From Vibrio splendidus (GTDB lineage: Bacteria; Pseudomonadota; Gammaproteobacteria; Enterobacterales; Vibrionaceae), in the NCBI RefSeq assembly GCF_024347615.1, contig NZ_AP025508.1:310001-374000 (forward strand): a DNA stretch of 64,000 nucleotides, read 5' to 3'. Both the position numbers and the translations under genes were made by a program. How positions within the stretch are numbered: position 1 is the first letter of the stretch; each line of letters opens with the position of its first letter. A model generated the notes under the pieces. It saw only the letters and a program-made list of their open reading frames with translations, ran no database searches and was not told where the DNA came from. This document shows, in pieces, positions 1-21,821 of this stretch.

Positions 1-1
1 T

Positions 2-1156
2 GTGGTTCAATTACCAGTCGGTCAAGCGGCTGCCGGTCATTCGCAATACACCAAACAAAACCCATACACCGCGACACTATTGACGAGCCAAAAGATCACC
101 GGTCGTGATTCGGGCAAAGATGTTCGTCACATCGAGATTGATCTTGATGAGTCGGGTATTACTTACCAACCGGGTGATGCGCTAGGCGTATGGTTTGAAA
201 ACAGTTCAGAACTCGCTAATCAGATCCTTTCTAAGGTTGGGTTATCTGGTATCGAAAGTGTTGATGTCGATGGTGACAACTTATCTATCCACAGCGCACT
301 CGTCAGTAAATTCGAGATTACATCTTCAAACCCTCAACTTGTGACTAAGTTTGCTGAACTATCGGGCAGCAAGAAGTTAATCAAGCTGGTGGAAGATAAA
401 GACAAGCTTCGTGAATACGCGGGTAATACTCAAGTTGTCGATGTTTTAGCTGAGAAGAAAACTAAGCTATCGGCTGATGAATTGATTGGTCTACTACGTA
501 AGCTGACACCGCGTCTCTACTCTATTGCATCAAGCCAAGCTGAAGTGGATGAAGAAGTTCACTTGACGGTTGGTTTGGTTGAATACCAAAAAGGCGATGA
601 ATCTCGTTTAGGCGGAGCTTCTAGCTTCTTAGCTCAACGTCTTGAAGAAGGTGGTGAAGTGAAGGTGTTTGTTGAGAACAACAATAACTTCAAACTACCA
701 CAAGACGACAATACACCAATCATCATGGTTGGCCCTGGTACTGGTATCGCACCGTTCCGCAGTTTTGTTCAAGAGCGTGAAAACAATGATGCCGAAGGTA
801 AAAGCTGGCTGTTCTTTGGTGACCGAACTTTCACTCAAGATTTCTTATATCAAGTTGAATGGCAGAAGTACCTTAAGTCTGGTGCACTAACCAAGCTTGA
901 TGTTGCCTTCAGTCGTGACCAAAAAGAAAAGGTTTATGTTCAAGATCGCTTAATCGAACAAGCAGCTCAGATTTGGCAATGGCTTCAAGAGGGCGCGTAC
1001 CTCTATGTATGTGGCGATGCGACTCGAATGGCGAAAGATGTTCATGAAGCGTTAGTTACAATTGCGGAAAAACATGGCAATCAGAGCCGCGAGCAAGCTG
1101 AACAATATATTAATGATTTACGTAAAGCGAAACGTTACCAAAGGGATGTGTACTAA
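2..1156 (+). CDS. cysJ: Sulfite reductase [NADPH] flavoprotein alpha subunit, C-terminal part
   Basis: The reading frame is open at the left edge, so the N-terminal flavodoxin (FMN) domain lies outside the window; 384 residues of a roughly 600-residue protein are present. The visible part is the ferredoxin-reductase-like module: an FAD-contacting RLYSIASS motif near residue 170, a nucleotide-binding [12 protein letters not shown] motif near 244, and the family C-terminus ending RDVY. CysJ passes electrons from NADPH through FAD and FMN to CysI, which reduces sulfite to sulfide for cysteine synthesis. The stop codon shares one base with the cysI start (TAATG), which suggests translational coupling. 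Confidence 0.97.
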   Translation: MVQLPVGQAAAGHSQYTKQNPYTATLLTSQKITGRDSGKDVRHIEIDLDESGITYQPGDALGVWFENSSELANQILSKVGLSGIESVDVDGDNLSIHSALVSKFEITSSNPQLVTKFAELSGSKKLIKLVEDKDKLREYAGNTQVVDVLAEKKTKLSADELIGLLRKLTPRLYSIASSQAEVDEEVHLTVGLVEYQKGDESRLGGASSFLAQRLEEGGEVKVFVENNNNFKLPQDDNTPIIMVGPGTGIAPFRSFVQERENNDAEGKSWLFFGDRTFTQDFLYQVEWQKYLKSGALTKLDVAFSRDQKEKVYVQDRLIEQAAQIWQWLQEGAYLYVCGDATRMAKDVHEALVTIAEKHGNQSREQAEQYINDLRKAKRYQRDVY

Positions 1157-2883
1157 TGAGCAAGCAAGTAATAGAGCAAGAAGTGCTAGGTCAAGTACTG
1201 GGACCTTTGGCTGATAACGAACGTCTGAAGCGTGAAAGTAAAAATCTTCGCGGTACGATTGAACAAGATCTCCAAGATAGAATTACGGGTGGTTTTACTG
1301 CTGATAACTTTCAGTTGATCCGCTTCCACGGTATGTATCAACAAGACGACCGTGATATTCGTAACGAACGTACCAAGCAAAAGCTAGAACCTTTACATAA
1401 TGTAATGCTGCGTGCGCGTATGCCTGGCGGGATCATCACTCCGAAGCAGTGGCTCGCGATTGATAAATTCGCAGATGAAAGCACCTCTTATGGTTCTATC
1501 CGTCTCACAACTCGTCAAACTTTCCAGTTTCACGGTGTGTTGAAGCCGAACATTAAGTTAATGCACCAAACACTAAACAGTATTGGTATTGATTCCATTG
1601 CGACGGCGGGTGACGTAAACCGAAATGTTTTGTGTACGACAAACCCGGTTGAGTCTGAGCTACACCAAGAAGCCTACGAGTGGGCGAAAAAGATCAGTGA
1701 ACATCTATTACCTAAGACTCGTGCTTATGCCGAAATCTGGTTAGATGGTGAAAAGCTAGCAACAACGGATGAAGAACCTATCTTAGGTAGCAACTACCTA
1801 CCACGTAAGTTTAAGACGACGGTTGTAATTCCTCCGCAAAATGACGTAGATGTTCATGCTAACGATCTTAACTTCATCGCGATTGCTAAAGACGGAAAGC
1901 TGGTGGGCTTTAACGTATTAGTGGGCGGTGGTCTTGCAATGACGCACGGCGATACTTCTACTTATGCACGTAAAGCTGACGACTTTGGTTTTGTGCCATT
2001 AGATAAAACGTTAGATGTAGCAGCTGCGGTGGTAACGACTCAGCGTGATTGGGGTAACCGTTCGAACCGTAAGAACGCAAAAACCAAATACACACTAGAC
2101 CGTGTTGGTATTGATGTATTCAAAGCAGAAGTAGAAAAACGTGCAGGCGTTGAGTTTTCTGAAAGCCGTCCTTATGAGTTTACTGGCCGTGGCGATCGTA
2201 TCGGTTGGGCGGAAGGCATTGATGGTAAACACCACTTAGCGTTATTCATCGAAAATGGTCGTTTGCTTGATTTCCCAGGGAAAGCGCTGAAAACAGGTGT
2301 TGCTGAAATAGCGAAGATCCACAAAGGTGACTTCCGCATGACAGCGAACCAAAACCTCATTGTTGCAGGTGTACCTAAGAGCCAAAAGGCAAAAATTGAA
2401 AAGCTGGCACGTCAATACGGTCTGATGGATGATGCCGTTTCCGAGCAGCGTAAAAACTCAATGGCGTGTGTGGCATTCCCAACATGTCCTTTAGCAATGG
2501 CCGAAGCTGAGCGTTTTCTTCCTGAGTTTGTAACGGATGTTGAAGACATTCTGAAGAAACATGGATTACCAGAAGAAGATAACATCATCCTTCGCATCAC
2601 GGGTTGTCCAAACGGCTGTGGTCGTGCAATGTTGGCTGAGTTGGGTTTAGTCGGTAAGGCGCCGGGGCGTTACAACATGCACTTAGGTGGCAACAAAGCC
2701 GGAACTCGTATCCCGAAGATGTATAAAGAGAACATCACTTCAGCTCAGATCTTAGAAGATATTGATTCGCTGGTGGGACGTTGGGCTACGGAACGTAACG
2801 ACAATGAAGGGTTCGGTGATTTTACAATCCGAGCTGGCATCATCGAAGAGGTGATCATTTCAAAGAGGGATCTGCATGCATAA
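1156..2883 (+). CDS. cysI: Sulfite reductase [NADPH] hemoprotein beta subunit
   Basis: 575 residues, close to the usual length of about 570. CysI carries siroheme and a 4Fe-4S cluster and performs the six-electron reduction of sulfite to sulfide with electrons from CysJ. The four cluster/siroheme cysteines are visible: C438 and C444 in [11 protein letters not shown], and C484 and C488 in TGCPNGCG. The ATG overlaps the cysJ stop by one base, and the 3' end overlaps cysH by 8 bases, so the three genes form one tightly coupled operon. No truncation or missing ligand is seen. Confidence 0.98.
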   Translation: MSKQVIEQEVLGQVLGPLADNERLKRESKNLRGTIEQDLQDRITGGFTADNFQLIRFHGMYQQDDRDIRNERTKQKLEPLHNVMLRARMPGGIITPKQWLAIDKFADESTSYGSIRLTTRQTFQFHGVLKPNIKLMHQTLNSIGIDSIATAGDVNRNVLCTTNPVESELHQEAYEWAKKISEHLLPKTRAYAEIWLDGEKLATTDEEPILGSNYLPRKFKTTVVIPPQNDVDVHANDLNFIAIAKDGKLVGFNVLVGGGLAMTHGDTSTYARKADDFGFVPLDKTLDVAAAVVTTQRDWGNRSNRKNAKTKYTLDRVGIDVFKAEVEKRAGVEFSESRPYEFTGRGDRIGWAEGIDGKHHLALFIENGRLLDFPGKALKTGVAEIAKIHKGDFRMTANQNLIVAGVPKSQKAKIEKLARQYGLMDDAVSEQRKNSMACVAFPTCPLAMAEAERFLPEFVTDVEDILKKHGLPEEDNIILRITGCPNGCGRAMLAELGLVGKAPGRYNMHLGGNKAGTRIPKMYKENITSAQILEDIDSLVGRWATERNDNEGFGDFTIRAGIIEEVIISKRDLHA

Positions 2884-3652
2884 TTCTGTCGCTTCAAAAC
2901 TGAAGTTAGCAGAGCTACTCGCATTGACTAAGACGGAGCAAATACTTCGTCTTGGACAAATCAATGCTGAGTTAGAGCAGCTAACCGCATTAGAAAGAGT
3001 TAAGTGGGCACTAGAACATTTAGAAGGGACACATGTTGTGTCTTCTAGTTTCGGAATCCAAGCGGCGTTGATGCTGCACTTAGTGACTCAAGCAAAACCC
3101 GATATTCCAGTTATTCTTACGGACACTGGGTATCTATTCCCGGAAACGTATCGATTTATCGATGAGTTAAGTCAGAAGTTGACTCTAAACCTTCAAGTCT
3201 TTCGTTCTCAGCAGAGCCCTAATTGGCAAGAAGCGCAATATGGCAAACTTTGGGATCAAGGTATAGAAGGGATAGAGAAGTACAACAAGCTTAATAAAGT
3301 TGAACCGATGAGAAGAGCGCTGGATGAACTAGAGGCAGGCACTTGGTTTTCTGGGTTGAGAAGAGAGCAATCTCAATCGCGTGCAAACTTACCTATCTTA
3401 TCTATCCAAAATGGTGTGTTTAAGTTCTTGCCAGTAATTGATTGGACAAATAAAGATGTTCATTATTACTTAGAGGAGCATGGTCTCAGTTACCACCCAC
3501 TTCGCGAGCAGGGGTACCTTTCTGTTGGAGATACTCATACTACTAAGAAATGGGAACCGGGTATGACTGAAGAAGAAACCCGTTTTAATGGTCTAAAACG
3601 AGAATGTGGTCTCCATGAAGACGATGGAGAGCAATATGGCTCTGGGATTTAG
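2876..3652 (+). CDS. cysH: Phosphoadenosine phosphosulfate (PAPS) reductase
   Basis: 258 residues. CysH reduces PAPS to sulfite using thioredoxin or glutaredoxin, the step directly before CysJI. Visible motifs are [11 protein letters not shown] (phosphate-binding loop of the PP-loop fold, near residue 56), [13 protein letters not shown] and the C-terminal catalytic ECGLH with C244. The additional cysteine pairs that bind an iron-sulfur cluster in plant-type APS reductases are absent, which favours PAPS specificity. The ATG lies inside the end of cysI and the gene is closed by a terminator 15 bases downstream. Confidence 0.97.
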   Translation: MHNSVASKLKLAELLALTKTEQILRLGQINAELEQLTALERVKWALEHLEGTHVVSSSFGIQAALMLHLVTQAKPDIPVILTDTGYLFPETYRFIDELSQKLTLNLQVFRSQQSPNWQEAQYGKLWDQGIEGIEKYNKLNKVEPMRRALDELEAGTWFSGLRREQSQSRANLPILSIQNGVFKFLPVIDWTNKDVHYYLEEHGLSYHPLREQGYLSVGDTHTTKKWEPGMTEEETRFNGLKRECGLHEDDGEQYGSGI

Positions 3653-3666
3653 ACTCATTGCCATTT

Positions 3667-3693
3667 AAAAAGCTGCCATAAGGCAGCTTTTTT
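3667..3693 (+). terminator. Rho-independent terminator of cysJIH
   Basis: Stem AAAAAGCTGCC / GGCAGCTTTTT with loop ATAA, running into a T tract. It sits 15 bases after the cysH stop and insulates the cys operon from the rRNA promoters downstream. Confidence 0.92.
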
Positions 3694-3836
3694 GTTTTCT
3701 AGGGTGAAAATTAGAGCAATTGTGGATAAGTCTGTGGTTATTCTGTAGGTACTTTGTAGTTAAACTTGCACAAATAAGGCTTTGAGTGTTTATTCATCAT
3801 CTAACCGTTATTTTTACATTTTTCTTTAATAAACAC

Positions 3837-3864
3837 TTGCCAATGTGAGGAACATCTCTATAAT
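3837..3864 (+). promoter_or_regulatory. rRNA operon 1 upstream promoter
   Basis: TTGCCA, 16-base spacer, TATAAT (3859-3864), followed by a GC-rich discriminator GCCGCCTC. A GC-rich discriminator is the hallmark of stringently controlled (ppGpp/DksA) rRNA promoters; that control is inferred. A/T-rich sequence upstream could act as an UP element. Confidence 0.78.
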
Positions 3865-3984
3865 GCCGCCTCACTGACACGGTAGACGCCACAAGGCTTC
3901 AGCGAAGAATGTTAGTAAGGCAACTAGCTTTAAGCGATTATTCGCTTCTACTTTTTAAAAGTAGAAATTAATTTTCAAAAGTGT

Positions 3985-4012
3985 TTGACACTGAGAATTA
4001 AAACGCTAGAAT
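3985..4012 (+). promoter_or_regulatory. rRNA operon 1 downstream promoter
   Basis: Perfect -35 TTGACA (3985-3990), 16-base spacer, -10 TAGAAT (4007-4012), then the same GCCGCCTC discriminator as the upstream promoter. This gives operon 1 two promoters in tandem about 150 bases apart, compared with one obvious promoter for operons 2 and 3. Confidence 0.78.
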
Positions 4013-4052
4013 GGCCGCCTCTTCCGAAGTGATGCAAGTCACAACGAAGAGA

Positions 4053-4098
4053 AGCTCTTTAACAATTTAAACCTATCAATCTGTGTGGGCACTCGTTG
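4053..4098 (+). promoter_or_regulatory. boxA antitermination site and 5' arm of the pre-16S processing stalk, operon 1
   Basis: AGCTCTTTAACA (4053-4064) matches the rRNA boxA element bound by NusB/NusE. Directly after it, 4069-4098 is near-complementary to 5898-5926 downstream of 16S, forming the long duplex that RNase III cuts to release pre-16S. The rest of the leader to 4328 holds further repeats shared with the other two operons but no gene. Confidence 0.8.
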
Positions 4099-4328
4099 AT
4101 GAATATCAAAACGTTTTATCTTCCCTTTTAATTAAGAGAAGTAAAACAGATTCCTCGGAATCAACTTTGGTTTCAATGAACTGAGTGACCAATACGAATA
4201 ACTACTTTCTCTTGTAGAAAGAAAGTATTTGGCACAGTCAATTCATTATCTTTCTGTTGGAAAGATAATAGCTTTAAAATTACTTTTTGTAGTTTTGAAG
4301 TCAGTATTCATTGAGCCGACAAAATCTT

Positions 4329-5883
<1,555 letters not shown>

Positions 5884-6326
5884 TACGAAGATACTTACGA
5901 TGAGTGTCCACACAGATTGATGGTTTAGATTTAGTTAAAGCCAGAGCTTTAATTAATAACGTAAGTTATTGATTAAAGCTTTTTGCTTTATGCTCTTTAA
6001 CAATTTGGAAAGCTGACTGATTGATTACTTACGAGTAATTCAATCAAATTTAAAAGTTCTCAATGTTTATCTGCTCTTAGTTAATAAGAACGGTATAAAC
6101 ACAACAAACACATTCAAGTGTCTTGTATTCGAATGATCAGAAATGATTGTTCATTTTTTGATTCTACTTTTTTTAAAAGTGGAAACAAAAAGTAAATTGA
6201 GTCCGGCAAACAGTTATCAGGAATTAACCCTTCTTGATGACAACCAAAAACCTTGGTTAGTTGCCATACGCTTATTTGTCTTCACTTTTTAAAGTGAAAG
6301 CAAATAGAGACCCTTTCGGGTTGTAT
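5884..6326 (+). other. 16S-23S internal spacer of operon 1, no tRNA
   Basis: 443 bases. It holds the 3' arm of the 16S processing stalk (5898-5926), a second boxA (TGCTCTTTAACA, 5991-6002) and, at the end, the 5' arm of the 23S stalk (CCCTTTCGGGTTGTAT) that pairs with sequence after 23S. No tRNA cloverleaf is present, unlike operons 2 and 3. No open reading frame is credible here. Confidence 0.85.
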
Positions 6327-9220
<2,894 letters not shown>

Positions 9221-9337
9221 ACAACACCCAAGGGGTTTTGTGGAATCAATAGAAATACCAAACGCTTGAATGAGTTTGAAGAGAAATACTTTTATAGCTC
9301 TATTAAATAGAGAAGCAGCTTTCCGAATTTTAAAATT

Positions 9338-9457
9338 TGCTTGGCGACCATAGCATTGTGGACCCACCTGATTCCATGCCGAACTCAGAAGTGAAACACA
9401 ATAGCGCCGATGGTAGTGTGGGGTTTCCCCATGTGAGAGTAGGACATCGCCAGGCTT
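9338..9457 (+). rRNA. rrf: 5S ribosomal RNA, operon 1
   Basis: 120 bases. The 5' end TGCTTGGCGACC pairs with the 3' end GCCAGGC, and the conserved CCGAACTCAGAAGTGAAAC segment is present. It lies 117 bases after 23S. Confidence 0.96.
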
Positions 9458-9468
9458 TAATTTCGACT

Positions 9469-9520
9469 TTGTCTATTTAATAGACAAGTCACCATAGAGT
9501 TCTAAGTTTCTTAGAGTTTT
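9469..9520 (+). terminator. Double stem-loop terminator of rRNA operon 1
   Basis: A first hairpin TTGTCTA / TAGACAA (9469-9487) is followed by a second, TTCTAAG / CTTAGAG with a TTT loop (9500-9516) and TTTT. The -35 box of the operon 2 promoter starts three bases later, so terminator and promoter are packed back to back. The U tract is short, so some read-through is possible. Confidence 0.62.
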
Positions 9521-9523
9521 ATG

Positions 9524-9551
9524 TTGACTTTCAAAGTGGAAAGCGTATTGT
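9524..9551 (+). promoter_or_regulatory. rRNA operon 2 promoter
   Basis: TTGACT (9524-9529), 16-base spacer, TATTGT (9546-9551), then a GC-rich ACGCGTCC discriminator. The operon 3 counterpart is identical except for a better -10 box (TATTAT), so operon 2 may be the weaker of the two. Confidence 0.72.
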
Positions 9552-9604
9552 ACGCGTCCTGCTTAAGTGCTAAGGCACTGAAAGCGTTCTCTTTTTAGAG
9601 AACA

Positions 9605-9616
9605 CGCTCTTTAACA
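9605..9616 (+). promoter_or_regulatory. boxA, leader of rRNA operon 2
   Basis: CGCTCTTTAACA followed by the same CCTATCAATCTGTGTGGG processing-stalk arm as in operon 1. The leader from 9552 to 9880 otherwise holds variable A/T-rich hairpins and no gene. Confidence 0.78.
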
Positions 9617-9880
9617 ATTTAAACCTATCAATCTGTGTGGGCACTCGTTGATGAATATCAAAACGTTATTGGTTCTTTTTCGAAAGAGCGTAATAACAGT
9701 TACTTCGGTAACAAACTTGATTTCAATGAACTGAGTGACCAATACAAAATTAAGTTTACTTAATTTTGGCACAGTCAATTCATTATCATTCTGTTGGAAT
9801 GGTAATAGCTTTAGAATTACATGTTCATTTTCGAATGAATATTAGTTTTGAAGTCAGTATTCGTTGAGTCACAAAATCTT

Positions 9881-11435
<1,555 letters not shown>

Positions 11436-11502
11436 TACGAAGATACTTACGATGAGTGTCCACACAGATTGATTAGGTTTAGAAAGTAAAAGAGACGATA
11501 TT

Positions 11503-11579
11503 GGGTCTGTAGCTCAGCTGGTTAGAGCGCTCGCCTGATAAGCGGGAGGTCGGTGGTTCGAGTCCACTCAGACCCACCA
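11503..11579 (+). tRNA. ileT: tRNA-Ile (GAT)
   Basis: 77-base cloverleaf with encoded CCA. The acceptor GGGTCTG pairs with CAGACCC, and the anticodon GAT is at 11537-11539. This is the usual first tRNA of a 16S-23S spacer. Confidence 0.97.
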
Positions 11580-11600
11580 ATATCGACTGGATACAAAGAT

Positions 11601-11676
11601 GGGGCTATAGCTCAGCTGGGAGAGCGCCTGCCTTGCACGCAGGAGGTCTGCGGTTCGATCCCGCATAGCTCCACCA
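11601..11676 (+). tRNA. alaT: tRNA-Ala (TGC)
   Basis: 76-base cloverleaf with encoded CCA. The acceptor GGGGCTA pairs with TAGCTCC, including a wobble pair. The anticodon TGC is at 11634-11636. It follows tRNA-Ile by 21 bases. Confidence 0.97.
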
Positions 11677-12011
11677 TCTTTAAGTGTTTTTATCTGAAAA
11701 TATTTAAAAATGGTTTCGAAAGAAATCTAGCTCTTTAACAATTTGGAAAGCTGACTGATTGATTTACTTACGAGTAATTCAATCAAATTTAAAAGTTCTC
11801 AATGTTTATCTTTCATTAGATAAACACAACAAACACATTCAAGTGTCTTGTATTCGAATCAAACTTTAGTTTGATTCACAATTGAGTCCGGCAAACAGTT
11901 ATCAGGAATTAACCCTTCTTGATGACAACCAAAAACCTTGGTTAGTTGCCATACTAGTTTGTTTTCACTTTTCAAAAGTGAAAGTAAAACAGAGACCCTT
12001 TCGGGTTGTAT
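11677..12011 (+). other. Distal 16S-23S spacer of operon 2 with boxA
   Basis: 335 bases with boxA AGCTCTTTAACA at 11729-11740 and the 5' arm of the 23S processing stalk just before 23S. The last hairpin (about 11950-11990) differs from that of operons 1 and 3. No gene is seen. Confidence 0.8.
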
Positions 12012-14905
<2,894 letters not shown>

Positions 14906-15001
14906 ACAACACCCAAGGGGTTTTGTGGACTCAGATGTACCAGACCTTGAATGCGTTTGAAGAGAAATAACTTTTAGATAAGCTTTCCGAATTTTAAAAT
15001 T

Positions 15002-15121
15002 TGCTTGGCGACCATAGCATTGTGGACCCACCTGATTCCATGCCGAACTCAGAAGTGAAACACAATAGCGCCGATGGTAGTGTGGGGTTTCCCCATGTGA
15101 GAGTAGGACATCGCCAGGCTT
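15002..15121 (+). rRNA. rrf: 5S ribosomal RNA, operon 2
   Basis: 120 bases, apparently the same sequence as copy 1. The 23S-5S spacer in front of it (96 bases) is shorter than, and different from, those of operons 1 and 3 (117 bases each). Confidence 0.96.
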
Positions 15122-15132
15122 TAATTTCGACT

Positions 15133-15184
15133 TTGTCTATTTAATAGACAAGTCACCATAGAGTTCTAAGTTTCTTAGAGTTTT
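15133..15184 (+). terminator. Double stem-loop terminator of rRNA operon 2
   Basis: Same tandem hairpins as after operon 1: TTGTCTA / TAGACAA, then TTCTAAG / CTTAGAG with TTTT. It ends three bases before the operon 3 -35 box. Confidence 0.62.
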
Positions 15185-15187
15185 ATG

Positions 15188-15215
15188 TTGACTTTCAAAG
15201 TGGAAAGCGTATTAT
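15188..15215 (+). promoter_or_regulatory. rRNA operon 3 promoter
   Basis: TTGACT (15188-15193), 16-base spacer, TATTAT (15210-15215) and an ACGCGTCC discriminator. Confidence 0.74.
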
Positions 15216-15268
15216 ACGCGTCCTGCTTAAGTGCTAAGGCACTGAAAGCGTTCTCTTTTTAGAGAACA

Positions 15269-15280
15269 CGCTCTTTAACA
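15269..15280 (+). promoter_or_regulatory. boxA, leader of rRNA operon 3
   Basis: CGCTCTTTAACA followed by the 16S processing-stalk arm. The remaining leader to 15528 resembles that of operon 2 with small hairpin differences and holds no gene. Confidence 0.78.
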
Positions 15281-15528
15281 ATTTAAACCTATCAATCTGT
15301 GTGGGCACTCGTTGATGAATATCAAAACGTTATTACTTAGGTAATAGCAGTTACTTCGGTAACAAACTTGATTTCAATGAACTGAGTGACCAATACAAAA
15401 TTAAGTTTACTTAATTTTGGCACAGTCAATTCATTACCATTCTGTTGGAATGGTAATAGCTTTAAAATTACACTCTTTATTTATAAAGAATAGTTTTGAA
15501 GTCAGTATTCGTTGAGTCACAAAATCTT

Positions 15529-17083
<1,555 letters not shown>

Positions 17084-17150
17084 TACGAAGATACTTACGA
17101 TGAGTGTCCACACAGATTGATTAGGTTTAGAAAGTAAAAGAGACGATATT

Positions 17151-17227
17151 GGGTCTGTAGCTCAGCTGGTTAGAGCGCTCGCCTGATAAGCGGGAGGTCG
17201 GTGGTTCGAGTCCACTCAGACCCACCA
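17151..17227 (+). tRNA. ileT: tRNA-Ile (GAT)
   Basis: Apparently identical to the operon 2 copy: 77 bases, anticodon loop CTGATAA, CCA encoded. Confidence 0.97.
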
Positions 17228-17248
17228 ATATCGACTGGATACAAAGAT

Positions 17249-17324
17249 GGGGCTATAGCTCAGCTGGGAGAGCGCCTGCCTTGCACGCAGGAGGTCTGCG
17301 GTTCGATCCCGCATAGCTCCACCA
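17249..17324 (+). tRNA. alaT: tRNA-Ala (TGC)
   Basis: Apparently identical to the operon 2 copy: 76 bases, anticodon TGC, CCA encoded. Confidence 0.97.
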
Positions 17325-17659
17325 TCTTTAAGTGTTTTTATCTGAAAATATTTAAAAATGGTTTCGAAAGAAATCTAGCTCTTTAACAATTTGGAAAGCT
17401 GACTGATTGATTTACTTACGAGTAATTCAATCAAATTTAAAAGTTCTCAATGTTTATCTTTCATTAGATAAACACAACAAACACATTCAAGTGTCTTGTA
17501 TTCGAATCAAACTTTAGTTTGATTCACAATTGAGTCCGGCAAACAGTTATCAGGAATTAACCCTTCTTGATGACAACCAAAAACCTTGGTTAGTTGCCAT
17601 ACGCTTATTTGTCTTCACTTTTTAAAGTGAAAGCAAATAGAGACCCTTTCGGGTTGTAT
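17325..17659 (+). other. Distal 16S-23S spacer of operon 3 with boxA
   Basis: 335 bases with boxA AGCTCTTTAACA at 17377-17388. Its first part reads like operon 2, but the final hairpin before 23S (CGCTTATTTGTCTTC, about 17602 on) reads like operon 1, a visible recombination junction. No gene is seen. Confidence 0.8.
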
Positions 17660-20553
<2,894 letters not shown>

Positions 20554-20670
20554 ACAACACCCAAGGGGTTTTGTGGACTCAATAGAAATACCAAACGCTT
20601 GAATGAGTTTGAAGAGAAATACTTTTATAGCTCTATTAAATAGAGAAGCAGCTTTCCGAATTTTAAAATT

Positions 20671-20790
20671 TGCTTGGCGACCATAGCATTGTGGACCCAC
20701 CTGATTCCATGCCGAACTCAGAAGTGAAACACAATAGCGCCGATGGTAGTGTGGGGTTTCCCCATGTGAGAGTAGGACATCGCCAGGCTT
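20671..20790 (+). rRNA. rrf: 5S ribosomal RNA, operon 3
   Basis: 120 bases. The preceding 23S-5S spacer (117 bases) is of the operon 1 type. Downstream sequence departs from operons 1 and 2 right after the 5S and leads into tRNA-Asp rather than a terminator. Confidence 0.96.
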
Positions 20791-20855
20791 TAAATTAAAT
20801 CTTTAGGTTGACCGACCTGGAGATATGGACGCTCACTTAGTGAGTTGACCACTGC

Positions 20856-20932
20856 GGAGTGGTAGTTCAGTTGGTTAGAATACCGGCCTGTCACGCCGGG
20901 GGTCGCGGGTTCGAGTCCCGTCCACTCCGCCA
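20856..20932 (+). tRNA. aspT: tRNA-Asp (GTC)
   Basis: 77-base cloverleaf, acceptor GGAGTGG / CCACTCC, anticodon GTC at 20890-20892, CCA encoded. It lies 65 bases after the last 5S with no terminator between, so it is probably a distal tRNA of rRNA operon 3, an arrangement also known from Escherichia coli rRNA operons. Confidence 0.97.
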
Positions 20933-20942
20933 CTTATTCGAT

Positions 20943-20967
20943 AACCTCGCCTAGTGCGAGGTTTTTT
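20943..20967 (+). terminator. Terminator after tRNA-Asp
   Basis: Stem AACCTCGC / GCGAGGTT with loop CTAGT, then a run of Ts. Probably the main end of rRNA operon 3; tRNA-Trp would then depend on read-through or its own promoter. Confidence 0.88.
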
Positions 20968-20992
20968 CGAATCTGAAGTAATAAAAATTTTT

Positions 20993-21069
<77 letters not shown>

Positions 21070-21075
21070 TATTTG

Positions 21076-21106
21076 AAGCCTCAGCAGAAATGCTGGGGCT
21101 TTTTTA
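21076..21106 (+). terminator. Terminator after tRNA-Trp
   Basis: Stem AAGCCTCAGCA / TGCTGGGGCTT (one wobble pair) with GAAA tetraloop, then a T run. Confidence 0.9.
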
Positions 21107-21773
21107 CGTCTGTTGCTTATTCGAAGCAATGTTGTGAGCTGGAACTCCAGCCCAGTCGAATCTCCGGAGTGCCGGCTCAGTCCAGTCCTACCATATTTAA
21201 GGCTCTAGACTGCGCGTCCCGGCAGAAATGCTAGAGTCTTTTTTATACCTGTCACCTTTAATGTAACGGTAGAAGTATTAAGTGCTCCTTTAGCTCCCCT
21301 ATTTAATCGAATCGCTTGATACCTACTAAATACAACCTTGCCGTATTTAAAGGCTTAGTCGAACACTAGAAGCTTTCGTTCAGCACTTATCTCGCTCCGT
21401 AGTTTTTGGTAGTGACTAAAGCTATACCTGTTAGGCCTTGAGTCTCATTATTTTTCCGGAAGGAATGCTTATACAACTGAAGTTTGTTCTAGTGGGTAGA
21501 CTCGCTAGTGTTGTAGAAGAACGAGTTCTTTGCATGCTTCACTTCTAGCAAGATTTTTGTCTAAGATCGCTGTTTATCATGTCGTCATGTATCATGATTC
21601 AACATCCTTTGTATTCATTTAGGCTCTGGCCAAATCTAGTGTCCAATCAACATTAAGGTTTCTGATTACTCTAGTACTAGTGCATAAAATATCGAAGTAA
21701 GTTCTATTGTTCATGTATACCTTTCAGCTAGATTTTCAGTGAGGAAATCGGTGAATCTGACTTTCATCAGGTA
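21107..21773 (+). other. Gene-free stretch with decayed tRNA-end/terminator copies
   Basis: About 670 bases with no credible reading frame. Near 21157-21245 a T-arm-like GTCGAATCT, a CCAGTCCTACCA end and a hairpin GGCTCTAG / CTAGAGTC (21201-21208 / 21231-21238) plus T run repeat the layout of the tRNA-Trp end and its terminator. The junction phrase CCATATTTGAAGCCT after tRNA-Trp recurs as CCATATTTAAGGCTC (about 21191) and CCGTATTTAAAGGCT (about 21341). This looks like the remains of a longer tRNA array. The rest (21360-21770) shows nothing I can name. Confidence 0.45.
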
Positions 21774-21802
21774 TAAAAAAGGCCACCTAAATTAGGCAGC
21801 CT
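21774..21802 (-). terminator. Terminator of the antiporter gene
   Basis: Read on the minus strand: stem AGGCTGCCT / AGGTGGCCT (two G-U pairs), loop AATTT, then six Ts, 19 bases past the stop codon. Confidence 0.85.
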
Positions 21803-21821
21803 AGTTTGATATTTTGAGATG

